In this document: piece by piece, positions 51,518 to 63,569 of the stretch
How positions within the stretch are numbered: the first letter of the stretch is position 1
How the letters are laid out: each line of letters begins with the position of its first letter
Assembly: GCA_028673005.1 (NCBI GenBank)
Contig: CM054116.1
Span: 82,906,572 to 82,970,571, forward strand
Direction: 5' to 3'
DNA length: 64,000 nt
Source: Tanypteryx hageni
Lineage: Eukaryota; Arthropoda; Insecta; Odonata; Petaluridae
Translations under genes and position numbers: made by a program
Notes under the pieces: model-generated
Databases searched by the model: none
The model's input: only the letters and a program-made list of their open reading frames with translations
Told to the model about the DNA's origin: nothing

Positions 51518-52386
51518 ACAACTATAATAACTTTGCAGGAGATGTATGATCGGTCGACGCTGCGCAGGCCGAGTTTATCGAACGTCCTGCATGAATCCCT
51601 ATATTGCTAAGAGTATCGAGACGCGCGAAACCCCCTCAGTGAAAGCGGCTTCGTTCTTTAGAAACGTCCACCTGACCCTAAGAAACGCCGAGATATAAAA
51701 AAATTATCGAGTAGCATTCGCTCAAGAATAAAACTTTTATGCACGCCGTGCATGCCAATACTCATTCCTGCCTCAGATAATCACTTTTTCCCACGAATTC
51801 AAGTTAGGGAGTTATTTTTCGCCAGAGTTATGAAACAGTTTTTCGAGTGACGTTATTAAACATAGAAAAAGTTAAGTTCCTTGGCGGAGTATCAATTTTT
51901 CTTCCCAAACTGCTTTCGAAACTTAGTAATAATGGGAAACTTTCGAAGTAAGTTTTCGTACTGCGATGGCTGAATATAAAAGGCCTTTTTAATGGATATT
52001 TTACTTAAGCTGACGGATTATTATCGGAGATGATATGAATACGCTTCAAGATTCCATCCTCGTCCACCGACTCTTCTGGCGGCAGGAAAATGACATGCAA
52101 AATTACCGCACGAGATCTAAACTCATAAGAAAACCAATCTTGGCACAGAAAGAACAATAAAAAATGCCAATTCCTTAAAAACGTAACATTTTAATTTCTT
52201 TGTTTTCTACCTCGTGAGCGGTATGACATCTTTCTTAAAAATCCCTAACACACATTGATTGCTCTTAAATCAATTAGCATTTCATTAAGACTTACTTGGG
52301 ATATAACAAGAACGTACTAATTAATGCGAGTCAAGAGTTTTAAGGGCAGTGATACAAAGGACGCTGGATAGAATCAAAGTTCAAAT
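51518..52386. other. non-coding, nothing recognised
   Basis: Ordinary AT-rich DNA. Confidence 0.45.
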
Positions 52387-53887
52387 CAGTGCTGGCAAAC
52401 GAAAGAAAAACGATTCGTTACGTTTTTCGTTACAGGTAAAAAAGCGATTTCGTTTTTTGTTACGCTAAAATCTACATTTCGTTTTCCATTATATTTAACG
52501 TTATAACGAAATAAGTAGATAAAAAGTAATGAAGTGTAGTTACTCTTTCATTTTTTTGTTTAGAGGTTACGTATCCACCTTAATTACGTGCTTCTCATTT
52601 AGAATACTCATTTATAAGCACTTCTAAATATATGCTGCAGATCAGGAACGTTTTAAAGATTTCAAAGTATTCAGCACATTTTTCGTTTTTAATGATCATG
52701 TATGAAAATTCGGATTTTCATATTCAAAATTTTATATTAAAGTTAATAAACTTAACACATATTTAAGACTAAAATATTACTGTTGTTACGGTTATGCCCT
52801 ATATTAGAATTTTTATAGGTAACACAAAAAGTACGCTGAGAACACGGACCCGCGATTAAAGATAATAAAAGGAACCCGTCGGGCGGATTGTAACTCGGAG
52901 AACATGCTCCTGCGAAAGACCTAAAAATTTGGTAGAATGATCGGTCATCAGATAAAGCTAAAGAGAATTATCGAAATTCCAATATTTGTCCTCTCTAGGG
53001 CTCATTTTTGATGTCGTTCTTTCTTTTCATATCTCCCATAAGAAATACATGGAAATCATGCAAGAGTTTACAATATTACATTTCATGATTAGTTAAATTT
53101 TAGATACTAACCCGGGTATAGCTTTATTTTGTATAAGAAAGAATAAAGTAAATTATTTGTTAGACAAAATTTAAAACCACCCCAAACTACCATGAATGTA
53201 GGTAAATTTTCGGATAAAATAGAAAATTTTGGAATCTTTAACAATGCAAGTATTCAATTGCTGCCGTGGCGAAAAGAATACTATTAAATTTTAATTAATA
53301 GTAAAATGATTGTGAAATCTTTAATTTAATGCTTTCAGTGGGATCTGACTACGTTCATATTAATTTTTTAGTTTGTAGTCTATTTCCAATGCAGTTGATT
53401 AAAAAAAACAATTTAAACAATTCTTTAATTTAAGTTGATTAGAGGATTTATCATTTTGATAAGACTTATGCTCGATAGTTATGAATAAAAACTTTTAGGA
53501 TCGGATAGTACATAATTGGCCGAGCGAAGCAAGGTCTCTCCTGTTGAGTCCATGTGCATTTTGTCTGTTTGTTTGTTTGTTCTACGATAACTGCCGTCTC
53601 GGTCGTCTGATTTTTAGTAAACCTCGTGTGCATATACAAATAACTTAGAGTCAAATGCCTGTAGTTTTTCTAGAATACCACCCTTATAGTTACTGCGCAA
53701 TTTGCGTTAGCGCATTGCACTAACTTCCAAATCTTATCCAATCAAAACTAAATTTGGCACACACACGGAAAATATCAAACGAAGAAAAAAATATCAAATA
53801 AACATTTCTCTAAAATATACTGGGAGCCTCCCAGAGGTGTGAAATGTGATTCCCCCCACCAGCCCTAAGTGGGCTGACGGAGGCGAA

Positions 53888-53906
53888 GATCCCGCGGATC
53901 CCCTAG
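53888..53906 (+). mobile_element. possible Helitron 3' end
   Basis: The stem GATCC-CGC-GGATC (53888-53900) is followed by CC, CTAG (53903-53906) and T. The upstream AGGCGAAGAT context resembles known Helitron 3' ends. The two-base spacer is shorter than usual and the start of the element is not found. Confidence 0.35.
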
Positions 53907-54110
53907 TATTTAATAAAATGAGGATAAAGGCTATTGTCGCGTACCGTAGCAACCTCACCGTAAATCGTGAATCCCAACGCGATCTCTCTTCGCTTTCTCT
54001 TGATCACTCACCAAGCAACGGAACTGTCATTCGCTCCCGCTATAACTAAAAACGTTTAATATTATGTCGCGAACGCTATATCTCAACGTCAGTGTAATAT
54101 ACTTCATATA

Positions 54111-54600
54111 TCTAATCTATTATAACTACTGTGTCTCTGCGTGCGTGCCTGCGTCTGAGTGACGTCACCTCCCGGCATGAACGCAATAAACCGAGAACGG
54201 TCGGCTCGATTTCGACGAATCTTTCGCCTGAATAGTCGGCCCGAACTCCTACAGGTTTTAAGTGGGTAGTCGTCCCCCGGAAAGGTATGGATTCGATACC
54301 AGCATAGTTTTCGTTTTTGCATTTGATTAACACGTAATCGGCTAGAATACGATGTGTAGATCTTTATTCTGTAACATTTAAAAATATCTTACGATCGAGA
54401 CTTTGACTAAATATTTATATCATTTCACGCATAAAGAAATAAATAATCTGATTTTTACGTCCGATTCTGTTGTTTAATTCGTGTTTGCTCATATTTTAAG
54501 TTTATATTCGATTTTTTCCGGTTTTTCGACATTTCAAAAAGGATGTTGCCTTCATTTGCATTTGCAATAAGCATACAATAAAACGCACGAAGGACAAAAA
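54111..54600 (+). repeat. dispersed repeat R1, copy A (Helitron-like 5' end)
   Basis: Begins A|TCTAATCTATTATAACTAC followed by a TCTGCGTGCGTGCCTGCG run, like a Helitron 5' end, and continues through a CRE-type TGACGTCA palindrome (54160-54167). It is homologous to copy C (28756-29267, inverted) and to copy B directly downstream. Confidence 0.75.
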
Positions 54601-55085
54601 CAGATTTATCCTCGAGTGACGTCACTTCTCAGTATAAACGCAAAAAAATCAAGAACGGTCAGCTCGATTTCGACAAACCTTTCTCCTGAATACTCGGCGC
54701 GAATTTTTGCAGGTTTTAAATGCAGAATGGCATAGGTACGATATCAGGAAAGTTTTCGTTTTTGCATTTGATTAACGCATAGTCGGCTGGAATACGATAT
54801 TTAGACCTTTATTTTTTAACATTTTAAAAGAATATACGATCGAAACTTTCACTCGATATTTACAGTATTTCACCTAGAAATAAATGAAAATTCTTATTCT
54901 TACTTTCGACTCTGTTGTTTAATTCGTGTTTGCTCATATTTTAAGTTTTAATTAGATTTTCTCCGATTTTTCACATTTCAAAAAGGAGTTTTGCTGGCAT
55001 TGTTGACCTCAGATTTTGCATTGTTGGACTCGGGCTTTCAAGTGCATTTGCACTAAGCTTACAATGAAACAAACACATCAAGGAC
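54601..55085 (+). repeat. dispersed repeat R1, copy B (tandem partial)
   Basis: Starts inside the unit, with the TGACGTCA motif at 54617-54624, 457 bases after its counterpart in copy A. It ends past GTGCATTTGCAC (55042-55053). It lacks the TC start, so it looks like a tandem duplication of copy A without its 5' end. Confidence 0.75.
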
Positions 55086-57040
55086 AATAACCAATTGAAA
55101 ATGATATGAAAAGTTTCATGAAAACATTTAACAAATGAAACACGTAGCGAAGAAACTGGAAGTCGGAAACGACTCCAATGCATTGTAATAATGGACAGCT
55201 TAACATATCAAATAGGAAGATATTTTACGCTTACATTGAAAATATCATTTCGTTTTCAAATTTCTTTGGGCAGTTTAAAGCAAATTGCTATATTGATAGT
55301 GTTTGCGATAAATTCTTTTGATAATTAAGCAAGATCATTGACGCGTGGCCGGTGCATTTATAGTGATTACTTGATATTAATAAATAAGTAAGGATGGAGA
55401 CTACGGCGAAATTGATGTTAAATAAACTTGATATTAAATAAACCACAGAGAATATGATTTACTGTACCATCAGAAATAATAAACAAAACAAAAACGGCTG
55501 TGTACCGGTGTTAGACTAAATCATGGAGATTTGTGTTTTTGGTTATGAAAATTGTGTGAGGTATATGATTATTTTGAGAGTGGCAATAAAATTGGTTCAA
55601 CTAATAACACCCTGTGTAACAATTTTTTGTCATAGGAAATATCGCATCGGACCACTTCACACAAAGTTCCCTAAATGTTTGCAGTAAGTACTGAAACGAG
55701 CTTCTAGTTAGATTTTAATACTTCTTTTATTTTGCATTTGGATAGAAATGCATGTTAAATTTGATAAATTTTCTTCTAAAATAGCTAGCCCCTACTTGCG
55801 CTTGTTTACGCGGAAATTAAATAAATACGTTCGATAAGCAAAATTTTATGATAAAAATTGAAATCTTTATTTCTTTTCGCAGAAAATAGTACAAATCCAA
55901 CGCCAATAGTACGATTCCCTTCTTTTAACACTTAAATAAAAATGCACTAAATTATTTGACTTTAATTAATACTAAATAAAATATAAACTTGAAATATGTA
56001 TGAAAATGGGACTTATTTCAACAATAAATGAATTTCGTTTCGCTTACGGCTGGCGAAAAGTCCCCTCTATCTTCGGTAATTTGAAATATACTGAAATTGT
56101 ATTAAGCTCTGATTAGTCTTTATTTCCATGGAACAATATCTATCCACTGTTACTATAAACGTCTAATAATAATAATAATAGACATGAAGCAGTACTGACC
56201 TCTATCGAACGATGACAAAGCGTTCGAATTGTAGATTCACTTCGACTTTTCTCAAATACTTAATAGATAGACTGACGAACGGTGGACATAATTTGAGATT
56301 GGAGGGGATGATGGGATTGGAACTTGCAGAGCATCGACCTTTAAAAGAGGAAAAACTCACTCCGGTGTAATATCTAAAAGAATGTTTTCGAAGTACGAGG
56401 CACTTTGGGGGAGGATAGGGCATGGTAGCAGTCCTTAGCTACAAGCGGCACATTTATTGAAGCTTCCTTCCTCATCCTCCACACTCGTGCTTCCTGGAAA
56501 AAGAGTAACACCATTCCTTTCACAAATGGAAGTAAAACCCAAAGAACAATCGGTATCGGTCAGTATAGCTTTTCTTTCGCGACAAGGCGGCAAAACTGAC
56601 CCAGCGGGGGACAAACAAAAGCGAGGAAAGGGATTTTAGGCCACTTTCTCTTGCTCAAGACAGGCCGCCTGGGATGAATGTCACTAGAACGTAACACTTT
56701 ACCGTCTGTTAACAAAATAACGAAATTTATTTTTTCTTTTCCTTACCCTTTCCGTTACAGCTATTTGAAAAATTTCGTTAACGTTTTTCGTTACGTTAAT
56801 CCAAAATAATTACGTTATTTTGTTACGTTACGCGTAACGTTTTCCAGCATTGATTGAAATATATTCCGTGAGATTAATGACGAAATTGGCCTTGAGAAGG
56901 GTAAACATATTCCATCTTCGCCGTTTCCATTATAGATTGATTTTTGAGGCGTACGTTCCAGCTCCGATGCTAGACATCTTCAAGAAACATTTGAATGTTC
57001 AATAACACCGCCTTCAAAGACGAAACGGGTTTCAGGAAGC

Positions 57041-58110
57041 CGGAATGGGACAGTTCGGCGCGACCGATTCGGCGACGGGACAATTGGGCTCCGGGACGAT
57101 ACGGCGCCTGGAGGGAAAAGCTACAACTTTTAGTTGGGTTGAGTGGTTGTGGGTTGGATTCGTTATATTTCCAGCTCTCGGGTTAGGTTGAGTGGTTTGG
57201 GTTGGATTCGTTCTATTCCCAGCTCCCGGGATGGGTTGAATGGTTGAGGGTTGGATTCGTTCTACTTCCTCCCCCGGGTTGGATTGAGTGTGTGGTGGTT
57301 GGATTCGTTCCATTGGCTGCATACCAACTCAGTCCCGGGATAATGTTATTCGAAAAGGTCGCATACTAGCTCTGTCCCCCGGTTGTTAAGAGGCCCATAC
57401 TCAGTCCCCCGCACAGGCACTAGATTCAATTGACATAAGAAGTAATCGACAAGAGAAATTTATGTTTATAAATGACAGCGTCAAAAACAGTTTTTTCGAC
57501 CAATGCAAACTTGGAACATTTTGTTAGCATGGATACGATTTTCGCTGATGGTGCATTTAAAAGTTGTCCAAAATATTTGTCAGCTTTTTACTGTCCACGG
57601 CATAATGAGTTTCACTTTTGTATGTACCTTTGGTATTTTTCTTGCTTCCTAATAAAAGCGTTGAAGTGTATCTCCGAATGCTTTTTAACTCCAGTTAAAT
57701 TTTTCACCAAGTATAGTGTACATACGCGGATTTCGAGAAAGCTACTTTTAGTACAAGCAGTCCTAAGCCTGTGAAAAATGGGAAGGAAAATCTTGTTTCG
57801 TGGTGGGAGTGAGTTAGTATGTCCTTCCGAAAACCCCGGGACTGAGTTAGTATGTTTTTTTGACCGCCGGACTGAATTAGTGTGCACCGGTTCTATTTCC
57901 TCCCCCCGGGTTGGGTTGCGAGGTTAGGGGTTTGTTTCTTTCTGTTTCCTCCCCGCGGGTAGGGTGGAGTGGTTGGTGGTTAGATTCGTCTTGCTGACGC
58001 CGAACTGTCCCGGCGCCGAATTGTCCCTTCGCCGAATTGTCACATCGCCGAATTGTCCCGTCGCCGAATTGTCCGTCGCCGAATCTATAGCGCCGAACTG
58101 TCCTATACCC
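57041..58110. mobile_element. Mutator-like (MULE) foldback element with 9-bp target duplication
   Basis: The 1070-base element is flanked by TCAGGAAGC on both sides (57032-57040 and 58111-58119), a perfect 9-bp duplication, the size made by MULE transposases. Its ends are inverted: both carry GGACAGTTCGGCG preceded by G(A/T)AT(G/A)-like bases. The right arm has about six ~18-base GCCGAA(T/C)TGTCC units and the left about three diverged ones. Further inside are repeated GGTTGGATTCGTTCTA and GGGACTGAGTTAGTATG-like blocks. A broken MULE transposase lies within. Confidence 0.88.
57450..57690 (+). pseudogene. MULE transposase fragment
   Basis: The frame from 57472 contains NLEHFVSMDTIFADGAFKSC, the well-known MULE transposase block: a start like 'NLxxL...DTWFxDGTFK', with the first catalytic aspartate in the DGxFK motif. 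After PKYL a frameshift is needed to continue into QLFTVHG, the next conserved step. A second shift upstream would connect EKFMFINDS. The rest of the catalytic domain and the zinc finger are absent. It lies inside the 57041-58110 element with its MULE-size target duplication, which independently supports the call. Non-functional. Confidence 0.8.
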
Positions 58111-58504
58111 TCAGGAAGCAATGGCTTTTCCTATAAATAAATTTTTCTATGGTACTTTCCTTCCAGAAAAACTTCAACTGATCGTCTAAAACGAATCTAT
58201 CAGAGATAGTGGAAATTATAGAAAGGAGCGATGTTTCTAATAGCGCGAACCTCTCAAACTAACCGCTAAATTAAAGATTTTATTTAATTTTCAAAGTAAT
58301 CGCGTCCCCAATGGGGAGGCGAGTTGGACGCGGATTGAGAGTGGGGCTACGCAACGGCGATGAGAGCGAAAGGGGGGGAAAATGGGGCAAAATTGAATTA
58401 TGCGCGTGAAAAAGTAATAAATTGGAAAAAGGGTCCTTTTTGAGAGAGGTTGAGAGAATGAGGCTATGAAAAAGGGATCAAATAAGAAGTTGGCTGATGA
58501 AGGA

Positions 58505-59165
58505 GCCCACGACTAATGAGGGTTGTTCATCATCATAGTTATTCTACCTTTCGGTAGATTTTTGATTCACCTAACCCAATCTATACCATCCGAGGCCTTC
58601 CTCTTCATCTTTTAATACCCATCCTCGTCTATTAATTCATCTAATATTCCTTTTCCAACCTCTTTGAATCTTTCGTAGCATGGATGGGTTAAACAGAAGA
58701 AGAGGCTGTCCATTCCCAATCTCGCCCAAATAAAGACGTTTTTCTATCAATCTAGCATCCTCCATTCTATGGCTTCCATCGACAGACCGTTACTTTTCAA
58801 AGTTTGATTTAACCATTTCTTGTCTTGCCCATGTTATTCTAATTAAACTCTTTTCTTTCCATTCCGTATTTAAGACATCATTTGTTTTTCTATTAGCCCA
58901 ACTAATTTTCTCCGGTTTACGCAATACCCATATCTCAAACGCCTACAATCTGCAATCATCTTCTTTCCTCATAGTCCATGTCTCACACTCAATATCTAAG
59001 TTTTCATTAACCTCCCTTTATTCAGACTTCCTGTAAAAATCTCTATACGTCTCTTAAATGCATCCTTTGCTCCTGTTATTCTTGTTCCGATCTCTCTTTT
59101 GTACCTCTTTCATCCCGAGTCATAATACTACCAAAAAAAGGTCAAATCTTCCACCTGTTTCAGCC
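58505..59165 (-). pseudogene. LINE reverse-transcriptase polyprotein, C-terminal fragment
   Basis: Minus-strand frames give GSIMTRDERG, then after a shift AFKRRIEIFTGSLNK, then CETWTMRKED, a stop, AFEIWVLRK and KISWANRKTND. This order (a 'YLGSxIT' turn, an 'AFxxxK' helix, a 'YGCETWT' block, an 'EMWxxRRML' block, and 'ISWxxxxTNE') is the thumb and linker following the reverse-transcriptase domain in RTE-like and related LINEs. Several stops and frameshifts are present. The 3' end is an ATGATGATGAAC-like triplet tail near 58525, similar to the fragment at 9846-10110. Confidence 0.75.
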
Positions 59166-62138
59166 TTTCCTAATGCATACCCTCTTTTAAAGAATATGGA
59201 CGCAAATATTAAGTAAAAATCGTGATGTGTGTTCGTAAAAGAGAAAAGACATTCGAATCTAATAAAATCCGACTACCCGAATAAGGGAACAGACCAAATA
59301 TTTTAGAATTACGGAGAGGAAAAAAATGAATTTCCTTTAACGGTATACATCCCCTTACATCCAATTCGTCGCACTGTAAAAACCCCCACCTATTCCGACC
59401 CGTCCCCTTCCCCCCTCTCCATCCTCCCACCTCTTCCTACATCCTCTCTTACCGTCCTCCTCCTCCAGTCCCAGTCACGTGGTCGACCGCGGAGAAGAAG
59501 AAAACCCATGAATCTCTAAACGGAAACACCCTGCCCAGTAAAAAAAATTTGAATAACTTAGATTCAATTTGTTTCCAGGGGAACCTTAAAGGGATACACT
59601 AAAGGCTGAGATTTCAATTCCGAATGCGGAGTGTGGCATGATTCTCTCTCCCTCTCCCTAGCATTCCATTTCCAAACTCTATATTCCCTACCTCCTCCTC
59701 AATACTTCCCACCCCCCCCCCCCCCCGATCCTTCTTTACAGCGTGCATACGAGATTTTTATCATTTTATGCTTGATACATGAGTGTGTGTGTGTGTGTGC
59801 GTGTGGGTGCAGGTGGATCGTGGATTCGTACGTTTAGAGGGTCGATAGAGAGAGAGAGAGGACGCACGCAAAGTATTATTTTTGCGGTAACCATGTGAAC
59901 GGCAAGAACGGGAAGGAACAGAAGGGTTCCATTCTCTCGTTTGATGTGAAAGCAAGAGAGAGGATCGAAGGAGTACGATGATTGAATCCTTTTTGGAGAA
60001 AAATAAAAGTCCAAAGATGGAAAGGTAATCTTGCGTTATTTTTTCGTCATTTTGAGATATCTCACCATCTTCGGCCCCAGTGGACGGTATATATCTGATC
60101 TCGAATTTCTTTTTAATGGTAAAGAAGATTAAAACGGGAGAATATCACTCGCGATAGATCCTGTCGGAGTTTTTTCGCGAAATTGTTTCTTTCCTTTTCA
60201 AATTCAGCGTCTTTCTACCCGTTCCGTAACACTAATTACGTCGAGAGGTTTTCTGTATTCCGTTCAGATTTCAATAAATTTCAAATAACGTCAATCGTCC
60301 GAATTGTATCGAAATTCCTTTGTTGCTAGAAATCAACAGAAAGGAAAATACATAAATAAAATTTAGAGTGGTAGGAATCAGTTTTTATGTAATAACACGG
60401 TGTATTTAGCTTAAAAGTATTTTGTCGTTTTTCATTCACCCATACAACTCGTTTTACAAATAATGGAAGACATATCTGGACAAAAATGTCTCTGATCTGG
60501 GAAAGATATACAAAACTAAGTTGACAGGGCCGATACCAAAAGTATTGCACTTTGTTTTGGATTAGGCCATAGTTATGAGTTATACGAGATACATGTGGTT
60601 ATACAAAATCTTAAATATAAAATAAACATTGGATCCAAAATGCATATAGAATTTTTGGGGAAAAAACAGGAGAATATAATTGGTGACGCAACATAATTTC
60701 TAGGCGCTATGTCGGCCTCCAGCACCCAGTCTTTTCAAGCACCTTGATGTTAGCATATTAAAAGGTTAGTTAATCATCGATCTAACTTAAAACTGAAAGT
60801 CTCAAGCCGCTATTTATCATTAAAATATCATACCGAACATACATTTAAATAAAATATTTGAATTCAACAAGAAAGAAATCGCGAAGACGGTTGATTTTGC
60901 CTTTTCCTAAAAACATTTATAAACAAGATCGTTTTTCATCTCAGCAACGCATTTTTTAGCCCAAAAGTTTGTTTGTAAGAGTAATTCATTCTGCGTATAT
61001 TTTTTAGAACATCAAGATCGGATGTTGCGGTCCTCAATCAAATTTCCTTGACATGTCACTCGAGCCAAATTTCCCTTCCTCCTTTGTCACCATTTGAGGT
61101 ATATGAATCAAATAATTCCATCGCAAAACGATTTAGACATCAACCAAAAACATTTTCAAAGTAAATTTATGTAAAAAAAACTATTTGTGAAACATGGCAT
61201 GTGAATATTTGAATAGTAATGTGGTTTTTTTTATGCTAATGCTGTATGGTATGTAAAATTCTCTCGGCTATAAAGTCTGTGTATGGTGCTTGGACATTCA
61301 TGAATAGTTCTGCGTACTATCTATGCAAAAAGCTGAAGAGCCGTGAATCCTTTAAAAGTTTGTATGTCTATCCTATGAAAAAAGAGGCTTATATTATTTA
61401 TAGAATGGCAGGGCATTTTTATGAGGGAAATTTCGAGCTTAGGATACAGCTTATAAACAAACGGATTTATTTTAAGGTGATAAAAACTTTAGCCAGGGCA
61501 AAGCAAATATTAAATTATTGAACCTAACGCAATCCCATTAACATGAATATTTTAAGCGTAACAGTAAATTACCAGAACTGATAGTGAAATGGCCAAAATA
61601 TTTTTAAATAATTTTCCCTTTTTGCCTTCCTTTTCGATAGTCAATGAGCTAGTATAGAAATATTGTAGCAGTGACGCATAAATTTACAAAGAAATTTTGA
61701 AAAACACCCAAACCGATGATTATTTTTTTAAATAGCTGAAAAAAGATGATAGATAAATCGAGTTGTCTGACTTAAAATTATCTAAACCTGCTTTAGGTAA
61801 TCACAAAACATTTTAATGGAAACAATATGTAATGCAAAATAAATGCACAATTTGAGATCCTTTATGCCATATCTGTTTTTAAATAACGAATTATCTCATA
61901 AAACAGGAAAAACCCCCAACTCGCGAGCGTGCCTTTATCACCACCGCAAAATGAGTGAGAATGTTTGATCTCCCAAACCTACATTTATTTTCCCCTTAAC
62001 GGCCTAACCTAATCCACCATCCGAACTGTATCTCCAAGCCCTCACTCACGAAAGACCCGAATTACCTCGAGCGCCGCCATAGCGAAAGTGGTTGGGGAGG
62101 CGAAAAGGAACGTCTCGCTCAACCCCTACAAAAAAACT
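59166..62138. other. non-coding, pyrimidine-rich then AT-rich
   Basis: 59380-59480 and 59640-59730 are C/T-rich, with a 15-base C run (59712-59726). A (GT)n run lies at 59781-59805. The rest is AT-rich with no recognised gene, including a 91-codon frame at 61246-61521 without known domains. Confidence 0.45.
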
Positions 62139-62152
62139 CCCCCCCCCCCCCC
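62139..62152. repeat. C homopolymer (14)
   Basis: An uninterrupted C run at the left edge of a purine-rich tract. Confidence 0.95.
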
Positions 62153-62169
62153 ACGGGCCACCCGCGTAT

Positions 62170-62720
62170 ACGTCCGTACTAGTCCTTTATCGAGATGAGC
62201 TGGAAAAGGAGGAAGCGGGTAGTAGGGTGGAGGTATATGTCCTCGAGGAAGACGTGAGGGAAACTTATGAGAGAAGAGAGTAGAGTGCGGGAGAATCATC
62301 GAAGCATAAAGAGGATAAGATTGGTTGCGAGGGAGATATATTGTTGGGAGAGAGACTGAGGGAAGCGATAGGATGGTAAAATAGAGAGATGCTTCATTGA
62401 TGAAAGGTAGGAGGAAAAAAAGAAAAATTTTGTGAGAAAGAAGGGAGGAAGGATGGGAGAGAGAGATAGATAGTAAAGAATTCCGATTCTTGAAGGCAAG
62501 AAATGAAAGAAGGGAGAAAAACAACGGAGCATCGAAAAAATTCCACATATAAGATAGCGCGATACGGTGCTGCAAGTGGGGAGAAGATAGGAAAAGAGGA
62601 AAGGCGCCCGTCGGCGTTAAATGATTGCGTGAGTGGAAAAAAGAAAAGAAGGAAGGTGAGCGAGATGAGAAAACAATGGAAGGGATAAAAGTAACTTCTC
62701 TCACTTTCTGGGAAGAGAAA
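62170..62720. other. purine-rich tract
   Basis: About 550 bases strongly biased to A and G on the plus strand. It produces a 216-codon minus-strand frame (Ser/Leu/Phe/Pro-rich) that is a composition artefact. Confidence 0.6.
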
Positions 62721-63569
62721 GGACTTTTAGGCAACGGAGGTTCCTCTCTTTTTTTGGAGCAAGATTGTGATAACAATGTTTTCCGCTGCGCCGCTTAATA
62801 GAAGACTGACCGGATTCTGACTCGGTATTTCTTTCCGGTTTTTTGCTCTAGACTTCGAGAAGCGCACTAGAATAGTGTGGCAAATGTAAGTTCTGAAAAA
62901 GTTTCCTCGATCGATTTTCACGAGGCATAAAAGGCTATTAGTATAGGTTAATTTTCCGCTGAAAATTGCCTGTACGTTTCATATTATAATATAGGGTGCA
63001 CAATTTAATAACATTCATTATATTGTTAACACGTATTTCCTTCGACTAAATACATTAGCAGAGGAAGAATATTTCGCGTGAAAAAACCTTTTATGTTGCA
63101 ATACCACGAGTATTTATTACAAGGGTATAAGGTGCCCATAAAAGACTCCAACAATTATAACAGTTACATGGTTTTTTATCCTGAATACATGAATGAAATA
63201 AAAGTAATGTTTGACAAGCTATTTCTTTCGGCTGGAAACGTCATCTCCTTGAACATATGCGACCTGAAACTCGTTCGTGCGTTGTTCGATGGCGCCTTTT
63301 TTTGTCATCCCGAAGCCGCCTATTATTTCGATAGAAGATGTCGCCGCCCTTTTAGGGTTATGGACAGAAGTAAATTTATATATTAATAAATTTTCCGTCA
63401 AAAATAATACGCATAAAATAAACTTCGATTGCGATAACACAAACATCGAAGAAAATGCGAAAAAATATAATCATAAGCTAATCGAGGAAATGATAGAAAA
63501 CTACAAAAGATTTGAAAAAAAATGAAGCAACGTCTCTCGATCGGCAAGAAACAGCTGGTGACGTTGACC
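62721..63569. other. non-coding, nothing firm
   Basis: Two overlapping plus-strand frames (63078-63386 and 63277-63525) have no recognised domain. Their position just upstream of the LINE fragment leaves open that they are decayed linker sequence of the same element. Confidence 0.35.

Larger units (their letters stand above)
52387..56852. mobile_element. ~4.5 kb hAT-like composite element
   Basis: The left end, CAGTGCTGGCAAACG (52387), pairs with the right end, inverted CAATGCTGGAAAACG (56852). Inside each end are many CGTTACG/TTTCGTTA motifs (52400-52510 and 56710-56840), the sub-terminal repeats expected of a hAT element. The flanking octamers GTTCAAAT and ATTGAAAT match at 6 of 8. The interior has no intact transposase frame but contains later passengers: a Helitron-like 3' end, a Helitron-like 5' end and two tandem R1 copies. 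Alternatively, the two ends may belong to two separate members of one family. Confidence 0.6.

Noticed and set aside
62126..62776. 216-codon minus-strand open frame
   Set aside because: It lies on a purine-rich tract; its Ser/Leu/Phe/Pro bias and lack of domains fit composition alone.
63078..63525. Two overlapping plus-strand open frames
   Set aside because: No domain recognised; could be decayed LINE linker, but I cannot show it.
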